Positions 57,448 through 64,000 of a DNA stretch of 64,000 bases are shown piece after piece (the first letter of the stretch is position 1; each line of letters begins with the position of its first letter). The notes below the pieces were generated by a model. The model was not told the origin of the DNA and did no database searches. It saw only the letters and a list, made by a program, of their open reading frames with translations. Source of the stretch: Chelonoidis abingdonii (taxonomy: Eukaryota; Chordata; Testudines; Testudinidae); the NCBI RefSeq assembly GCF_003597395.2, contig NC_133773.1:65987403-66051402 (forward strand). Direction: 5' to 3'. The translations under genes were made by a program, and so were the position numbers.

Positions 57448-58563
57448 AAAGCTGGGGTGCAGCAGCACCCCTAGTTCCAGCAACACTATTCTCCAGCAAT
57501 CCTTGCTTACCAGCAGAACAGTGGGAAGGAAGATTTGGGCTTGTTTCTTTTAAAACAGTTTTTCTTTGTTTTATTACTGTAGCTCTTTATTTTATTAGTT
57601 ACTTTTGGAATGATATAGTCTTCCCGCACAACGAGTAATAGTTCTTATTCTCACAGTCTTCTTTTACTTGCTGATTGCGGCCTTCTTTCTACTAGCCACA
57701 AACTATAAAGCAAATATGGTATTTTCTTAACCAAGCTTAAGCTAATGCTAATTCTCAATTTATATTTATGCAACACAGATGAAGTAATTTTCTGGAATAT
57801 GCAATTTATGGCTATGTGAATTTTGTACTGCATGTTCTCTTTGACAACTTCTAGGTCTAATTTTTACCCCTTACCTTTTTTCTGATGCTTTACTCAGTTA
57901 GATAGTGGCAAGCCAACAACCACATTTTTGTTCTTGGTTGAGAATGGATTCAGTATGAGAGGAGTTGGCAAACTACGAGCCTGTCGACAGTACATCAGAT
58001 CTGATAGATTGGAAATGGCTTTCATGTGACTTGTTCCACGGTGTGCCTACAGTAAGATCAGTGTCCTTTGGAAAGAAGTACCTTAAAATATTATGTTGCT
58101 ATAATAAATTTAAATATAAGAAAATCTCATGTCAAGTGACTCGATGTTTAAAAATGAAACGTATAACCTTCTGATAGCATATAAGTAAGTTATGAAAAGG
58201 TGCATGTTCAAATGTGAACAAGTTTCATAGCCTGAAATAACATCTGTTTAAATGTGCTTTGTGCCGTGTTAATTAAGATAATGACAGGGAACAAAAAAAT
58301 GACTGCACAATTAATTGTAGTGGACCAACCATACTACTCCTGTGTTTTGTTATATTTGGATTTTTTGGAGTTTCTTTATTAAATGTAATGGAAAGAGAGC
58401 TGAGTTGAGTTCCTGTTTAATTTTACAGAACAAAAAACTGACTTCTCTTTTACTTCTTACATTTGTGTACTGACCTGCACTTCAGGAGCTCGAAGGGTGA
58501 AACTTTTGACTGTTTTTGTAGTCTAGCAGTATAAAATTATAATGTACTACAGGCCATATTTTT
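57448..58563. other. AT-rich unannotated DNA
   Basis: No gene or repeat family was recognised. The 69-codon plus frame 57965-58174 has no motif I recognise. Confidence 0.5.
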
Positions 58564-58749
58564 AAAAGCAGCAAAGAGCCCTGTGGCACCTTATAGACTA
58601 ACAGACGTATTGGAACATGAGCTTTCGTGGGTGAATACACTTTGTCAGATGCATGCTCATGCTCCAATACGTCTGTTAGTCTATAAGGTGCCACAGGACT
58701 CTGCTGCTTTTACAGATCCAGACTAACACTGCTACCCCTCTGATACTTG
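58564..58749. mobile_element. Penelope-like terminal palindrome
   Basis: The left arm 58564-58622 (AAAAGCAGCAAAGAGCCCTG...ACATGAGC) and the right arm 58655-58711 are near-perfect inverted repeats around a 32-bp loop. The arms carry GGCACCTTATAGACTAACAG, a known Penelope end motif in turtles. To the right comes CCAGACTAACACTGCTACCC. It has no coding capacity. Confidence 0.8.
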
Positions 58750-58759
58750 ACATAGTTTT

Positions 58760-58882
58760 AAAGATATCTAGGTGTCTTAGCGACATACGAAGTGCCTAGT
58801 GGCATTTTCAGAAGTCAATGGGAGTTAGGCGCCGAGGTGCTGTTGAAAATTCCACTAGGTGCCTAATAAAAATCTGGCCCTC
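58760..58882. repeat. Possible MITE (AGGTGCCTAA motifs)
   Basis: Repeated TAGGTGTCTTAG, GGGAGTTAGGCGCCGAG and CTAGGTGCCTAATAAAAATC motifs resemble an interspersed vertebrate repeat, and the ends are loosely inverted. No duplication was found. Confidence 0.35.
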
Positions 58883-59878
58883 CATCCTTGGTAGTAATAA
58901 AACCACCATGATGATGGTATTTTTGTGGCAACTCTGGTGGGTGACTGATATTTACCACAGATGTTAATTTTTTTTTGTTTCTGAGAGTTGTCATGGCAGC
59001 AAATCAGCCTGCTTGCTATTGTAGCAGCAAGTGCTCACACACCATTAAACTCATCAGTGCAGTGACCTCAGCTCCTTCTTAACATGTAATTTATAGAAAT
59101 GTTTCTCTTCCTTTTGGGTATCTAGTGCAGAACTTCAGCTTATAAAGAAATTTTTTTTTTTGGCACTGCCCAGTCATGAACACACTTGAAGTATGAAAAC
59201 ACCAGAAGTAATAGGTGCATGCTACTTCTAGGGACGATTGATTGTTCTAGATGCTGATTAAAGTGTTTTCCTTAATTCACATAAGAAAAATGTAGAAAAC
59301 AGGTAAAGTTGCCTGTTTGAGTTTCAGCACTCAGGACAGTACTGAAAAAGAGGCAATGACCCACAGCATTCCTAGGAATTGCAAAAAACATCTTGTTGAA
59401 TCTGTTTTCAGAATTTTTTATCTTTTAAAGTTGTGGAGTGGATGCTTTCATATCCTAGAGGAGAAGTTAGATAATGCTTAATGGATTCGGCATGAGAGGA
59501 GTTGGCAAATTAAAGTTGACTGTGTAGCAACATTGCATTTGAGTTCAGTGCACTGGTAAAATTAATAGTGAATTTAGCTCTGCTAATGTGAATAATGCAG
59601 TTTTATTCAAATACTTTCAGATGTCTTTTATTGGGGAAAGATGACTTTGTAGCCTAATGTACCTCAGTGAGAACGGAGATATATAGTAGCATGAAATATA
59701 CCTTTAAAATATTCTAATTTCAGCTCAGAATATGTAACTTTGTATTACATACATTTATTTTTATTTACATACTGACATTTGTAGAAAGCTCAGATCTCTG
59801 CCATCATAAATCATTTTCATTTAAAAAACAAATGGTGGTTAGTAGTTCCAGAACATCTGATTTTGAATATCTGTTGGT
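58883..59878. other. AT-rich unannotated DNA
   Basis: No gene or repeat family was recognised. Confidence 0.5.
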
Positions 59879-62438
59879 TCTTCTTCGAGTGCTTGCTCAT
59901 ATCCATTCCAGTTAGGTATTGTGCGCCGCGTGCACGTCGTCAGAGATTTTACCCTAGACAACACTGAGTCGGCAGGGCGCCCCTGAGTTGGCGGCCTATG
60001 GTGCTGGATATACCCCTGTCGACACACCGACCCCTTCAGTTCCTTCTTAACGCCCGTGTCAGGTCGTTGAAGGGACGGCAGCTTAGCGACTCCGCTTCCT
60101 AGCTACACTCGTTTTTTTAATCTTCGTGTATATCTTATATTTTTTCTAATAGTAGTTTATGAACTTAGCGGGGTTGGGGATTTAGCCCTTCCCTGCACCG
60201 GGCTGAGCCCATCCGGCACGCGTTTTTAGTCCGTGCTCCGGCCTCCGGCCGTCCTGACAGGAAATCCACAACTGACTCCTGTTACGGTGCCTCGGGGATC
60301 GCAGATAAGTGCCCCATTTGCCGGCGTTTAAGCCGACACAACAGGAGCGCACTTTCATTTCCCCTCCACCTTCTGCAAAGCGCGGGCTACTCGCGACAGA
60401 AGCGCTCCGGCACGGACCCGCTGGCACCGGCCGTTGCGCCCGAGTCGACTCGGCACCATCCATCTTTCTGAGGTTGAGAAGCCCACGACTCCTCCTACTA
60501 GTGACCGACAGCCCCCGCACGCGCGTGGTGAGCTCCCTGCTCCGCTGCTTCCGTGCAACAAGCACCAGCAGCCAGAAGCTCACAAGTTGGGATCGCCCTG
60601 GCAGTGACGACTGCAGAGAGCACTAGAGGATGCGCCACCTGTGATTCCGTCCGCGGCGCGTCGATCCAGTGCCTGGCCGCTCCCGCACGCCCGTGGTTAA
60701 GCTTCCTGCTCTGCTGCTCCGTGCCATCTGCACCGCAGCCAGTGAGCTCGTCTAAGTCGATTCGCCCGGCACCGATCCTGCCGCGCAGCGCCTACGTCGA
60801 CACCGTCGATCCGGTCCACAAGGCCGTCGAACTCCGTGCCTGGCCGCTCCGGCATGCGCTGTGGTTGAGCTTCTCTGCTCCTGCTGCTTCCGTGCCATCT
60901 GCACCGCAGCCAGTGAGCTCGTCTAAGTCGGATCGCCCGGCACCGACTCCTGCCGCGCACCCTACGTCGACACCGTCGATCCGGTCCACAAGGCCGTCGA
61001 ATCCGGTGCCTGCCGCTCCCGGCATGCGCTGTGGTTGAGCTTCCTGCCCTGCTGCTTCCATGCCAACGGACCCGCAGGAGAGCTCATCTACCTCGGATCG
61101 CCCGGCACCGACTCCTGCGCGGCACCGACAACTCGCACCGTTGATCCCGGTCCCACAAGGGCCCGTCCCTCTGACTGCGCCCCGGCACGCGCCCTGGTTG
61201 AGCTTCTGCTCCTGCTGCTTCCATGCCAAGGCACCGCAGCCAGAGGGCTCATCTCACTGGATCGCGGCCCAATACCTACCAGCACCGGCGACGCTGCACC
61301 ACGTTGATCCCGGTCCAAAGGGCCGTCGAATCCAGTGCCTGACTGCTCCCCGGCGCGCGCCGTGGTCAAGCTCCCTGCCGCCTACTGCTCCGTGCAACCT
61401 GCACCGGACAGGAGCTTGTCTAAGCCGATCCGCCGGCACCGACCTGCTGACAACCTGCGCGGTCAGCCCTGTCGATACCATCATTCCACTGACCCGATAA
61501 TCTCGCACCGTTCTGGCTCCCATCACCGCTACAGCGCTGACTGTGTACTGCTCCGTCTCAGGTCTCGGTCGACTCCCGGCACCGCTGTAGTAGGAGGTCC
61601 AGATCTCGTTTCCAGGTACGGTACGCCTTCGGTCCGTCCAGAGTGCCAAGTTGGGAAGGTGTGGAGAGTCAGAGACTCTGACATGATTTTTCAGCAGCCG
61701 TCCATGTCCTTCGGTCATGCACTTCTTCCCACGTGACATCTCTTATGCTCAAAGACCGCGATTCTGGTTCCCACAAACCCTAAGAGGCATCAGGACTCCA
61801 TGGAGGGTCGTGCTCAATGTGGACTCCAGGTGCAGGAGGTCCCGGAGAACGAACCGTAGTGGCTGTTCTGTTGGCGGTCCCCACATAGAGGGTCCTACCA
61901 GTTTTATCGGACCATCCAGGCTATTGCCAATACTCTGGAGGGTTCGACTGCTTGCTTGTCCGTCCTCTGCCCTGTCACTGTCATCTCAGTTGTTAAGAAC
62001 AGTGAATGGGATGGCCAGCAGGCGCCAGCCCGAAATTGTAGGGGCTACGCGAGTGACCCTATTCACTCACAAGGTGTACTCTGCAAGGGCTTATAGCCCT
62101 GCGTGACAATCCATATGAGCCTGCTTAGTCCCTATTCCGGTAACACCGAGGATGGCGATGGATTAAATTTATGAGCTTCTCCATCAAATGACTCCCGCAC
62201 AAGAGCTGCACTGGCCCTTGAAGGGAAGGAAAACGGCAGGCCAGAGGCTTCCTCCACCGCCGTTTAACCATAAGGCAGCATCTCATGCCATCAGTTTGAA
62301 ACGCTCTCGAGGGAATCAACCCAGAAAGGAAAGCCTGAAAGGACAACAGGGTCCTCATGCAATCTTCTCGGCGTGCATACGCAACATCTACTGCAGGCCC
62401 TACCGTCCGGCCACACCGCCACACTTCTCTAGTGCCCG
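59879..62438 (+). mobile_element. Probable DIRS-type retroelement, 5' region and gag-like remnant
   Basis: The sequence changes abruptly from AT-rich to GC-rich at CTTCTTCGAGTGCTTGCTCA (59881). That motif, followed by GTGCGCCGCGTGCACGTCGT and a leader-like region, opens a large family of turtle elements. A Pro/Ala/Ser-rich coding stretch follows with a 56-codon repeat, then an Arg/Ser-rich part (SRSRSTPGTAVVGG type) near 61560. A decayed segment at 62000-62340 reads GQQAPARN and ELLHQM in broken frames and resembles the DIRS gag domain from which LAP2-alpha is thought to derive. Many single-base frame changes are present. No reverse transcriptase or tyrosine recombinase is in the window. An ERV or other LTR element is the main alternative. 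Confidence 0.5.
60553..61560 (+). repeat. Six-copy tandem repeat of about 168 bp (56 codons)
   Basis: A unit marked by GTGCCATCTGCACCGCAGCC and CGGATCGCCCGGCACCGACT recurs with equivalent positions at about 60553, 60721, 60891, 61060, 61223 and 61392, spacings 168, 170, 169, 163 and 169. A period of 168 is 56 codons, so it most likely encodes a repeated Pro/Ala/Ser-rich protein segment (for example QPVSSSKSDRPAPTP). Indels of 1-5 bp now shift the frame between units, which is why frames overlap in all three phases. Confidence 0.75.
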
Positions 62439-64000
62439 AAAACCCATTTATAGGGGCCTCCTAACTTAGGGCCCCAACAACCATTTCCAGGGGCCCTAAC
62501 GTCCGGAAACCAACTTTCCAGGGGCCTCTAACCCTAGGCGCACCAACCCCCCATTGCAGCCCCTAATGCCTAGGGGAATGAAAAACCCACATGTTTCAGG
62601 GGCCCCTACCTCAGGGCCCCAAAGACCATATCAAATCGGCCCCCCACCATAACCCAGGGGCCCAACCCCATTTCCATAGGGCCGTCAACCTAGAAACCAA
62701 AAACCCCATTTCCAGGCGGCTACCTACACTAGGGCCCCAAAACTCAATTCCAAAAGCCCAACACTTGGGGCACAGAAACGATTCCAGGGCCTAGAACCCT
62801 AGATGCCCCCAAACCATTTCCCAGTGTCCATCTAAACCCCAGGGGCCAAAAACCATTTCCAGGAGTACATAAACTGGGCCCCAAAGCCATTTCCAGCGCC
62901 CCTAACCCCAGGGACCAAACGCCCAATTCAAATGCCTGAACACCAGGCGGCTAGAACCCATTTCCAGTGGCCCTAAATTAGAGAGACCCAAACCTCATTT
63001 CCCGGGCCCCTAAAAATCAGGCGGTCCCAAAACCCATTTTCGGAGGTCCTACCTAACCGGGGGCCAGAACCCTCATTTTCATGGCGCACCTCAAATAGAA
63101 GGAACATAACACCATTTCAGCCTCCCAACCCTTTGGGCCCCAAAACCCATTCCAGGGCCCTAGCGAGTAGGAGGCCACACCCCATTTCCATGAGCCACTT
63201 TAACATAGGGGCCCTTCAACTCCATTTCAAGGCGAAACCAGGGCCCAAAACTTTTCCAGGTGTCCCTACCCAGGGAACCCAAAACCATGTCCAGCGACCA
63301 CTTAACCCCTACGCGGCCCCGAAACCTCATTATCCAGGGGCAACTAACTCCAGGCCCCAAAAACCGCCATGTTCCTTCGCGGGCTGCTAACCTAGGGTCC
63401 CCATAACAACCTGATTACACGGGGACCTCTAACCTCTAGGTCCAAAACTCCATTTCCAGCGGGTCCCTAATCCGCAGAGGCCGTAAAAACTCATTTCCAT
63501 GGGTCCCAAACCATATTTCCGAATGCGCCCTTACTCCAAGGGGTCCACCACAATAGTTCCAGGTGCCCTTAACCTGGCCTCGAAACCCATTTCCAGGGCC
63601 CTAACTTATGGGCCCGATAAACCCCATTTCAGCGGCTAAATTCTAAACCTACAGGCGCATCACATCCTCTTCCAGGTGGCCTAGCATCAGGCCCCCTTCG
63701 GCAAACCGACCAAAACTCAGGGCCATTGACCAGGAGTCCCTCAATACCTCCAGTCACCTAATCAACCACCGATTGTTCAGGACCCTTCTTCAGAGGCCCC
63801 ACATCCCATCCAATGGCCCTACCGCACGGGGTACGAAAAACCCCATATTTCCAGGACCCATAACCCAAGGGGCCAAACCCCATATTACCAGTGACCCTAT
63901 CTCAGGAGCCCCAAACCCCAATTTCAGGGCCCTACATATAGGGGCTCCAACTGCCCATTTCGGTGCCCTAACCTCGGGCCTGAAAAAACCCCAGTTCAGG
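62439..64000 (+). repeat. Degenerate satellite/minisatellite of about 35-40 bp, running off the window
   Basis: Variants of CCCATTTCCAGGGGCCCCTA followed by ACC...AGGGCCCCAAAA recur from 62439 to the last base, roughly 40 units. Neighbouring units differ a lot, mostly by small indels and substitutions. It directly follows the gag-like remnant. All short open frames here are by-products of the repeat. Confidence 0.85.

Noticed and set aside
60553..61229. Several long overlapping frames on both strands read as proteins
   Set aside because: They are frame-shifted readings of one GC-rich tandem repeat; I describe the repeat instead of separate genes.
62439..64000. CRISPR-like array
   Set aside because: Units are continuous and degenerate with no separate unique spacers, and the genome is vertebrate.

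Overview
This window is vertebrate nuclear DNA, most probably from a cryptodiran (hidden-necked) turtle. The evidence is a set of repeats: several tRNA-derived SINEs of the tortoise/Cry type whose 3' tails match CR1, CR1 LINE sequence, PIF/Harbinger elements with a Myb-like second gene, Penelope-like elements, a large set of hAT MITEs, and solo LTRs. There are no operons, ribosome-binding sites or bacterial genes. No host gene could be identified. Most of the non-repeat sequence is AT-rich and looks intergenic or deeply intronic. Four short open segments flanked by splice-like sites are recorded as weak exon candidates only.

Layout. 1-7.9 kb: AT-rich DNA with one minus-strand solo LTR (2805-3656) and a small MITE with a perfect 8-bp target duplication (6587-6708). 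7.9-11 kb: two Harbinger MITEs, one with a TA-flanked MITE nested in it, followed by hAT-type repeats. 12.9-16.5 kb: a decayed two-gene Harbinger transposon with a broken transposase on + and a broken Myb/SANT-like gene on -, into which two SINEs have inserted. 17-27 kb: hAT and Harbinger MITEs, two plus-strand SINEs, an exact 115-bp duplication next to an N. 28-30.3 kb: two pieces of a hAT transposase in opposite orientations, cut by a CR1 LINE that retains reverse-transcriptase sequence. 31.3-33.5 kb: a Harbinger element with only the Myb-like gene. 36.8-45.4 kb: hAT-type repeats, a solo LTR with a perfect 5-bp duplication, and a GC-rich foldback element inside a CR1 fragment. 48.5-58.9 kb: a hAT-like repeat, the third solo LTR, Penelope-like fragments in inverted arrangements, and a TA-flanked MITE. 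59.9-62.4 kb: an abrupt GC-rich block that looks like the 5' part and gag-like region of a DIRS-type retroelement, with six copies of a repeat of about 168 bp (56 codons). 62.4-64 kb: a degenerate satellite of about 35-40 bp running off the window end.

The main biology here is transposon layering. The nested and inverted insertions give relative ages. Transposase, Myb-like protein, LINE and Penelope reverse transcriptases are all broken, so nothing in the window appears able to move by itself. I found no convincing new biological system. The most unusual structures are the head-to-head hAT halves, the Penelope inverted repeats, and the 56-codon repeat next to the terminal satellite.
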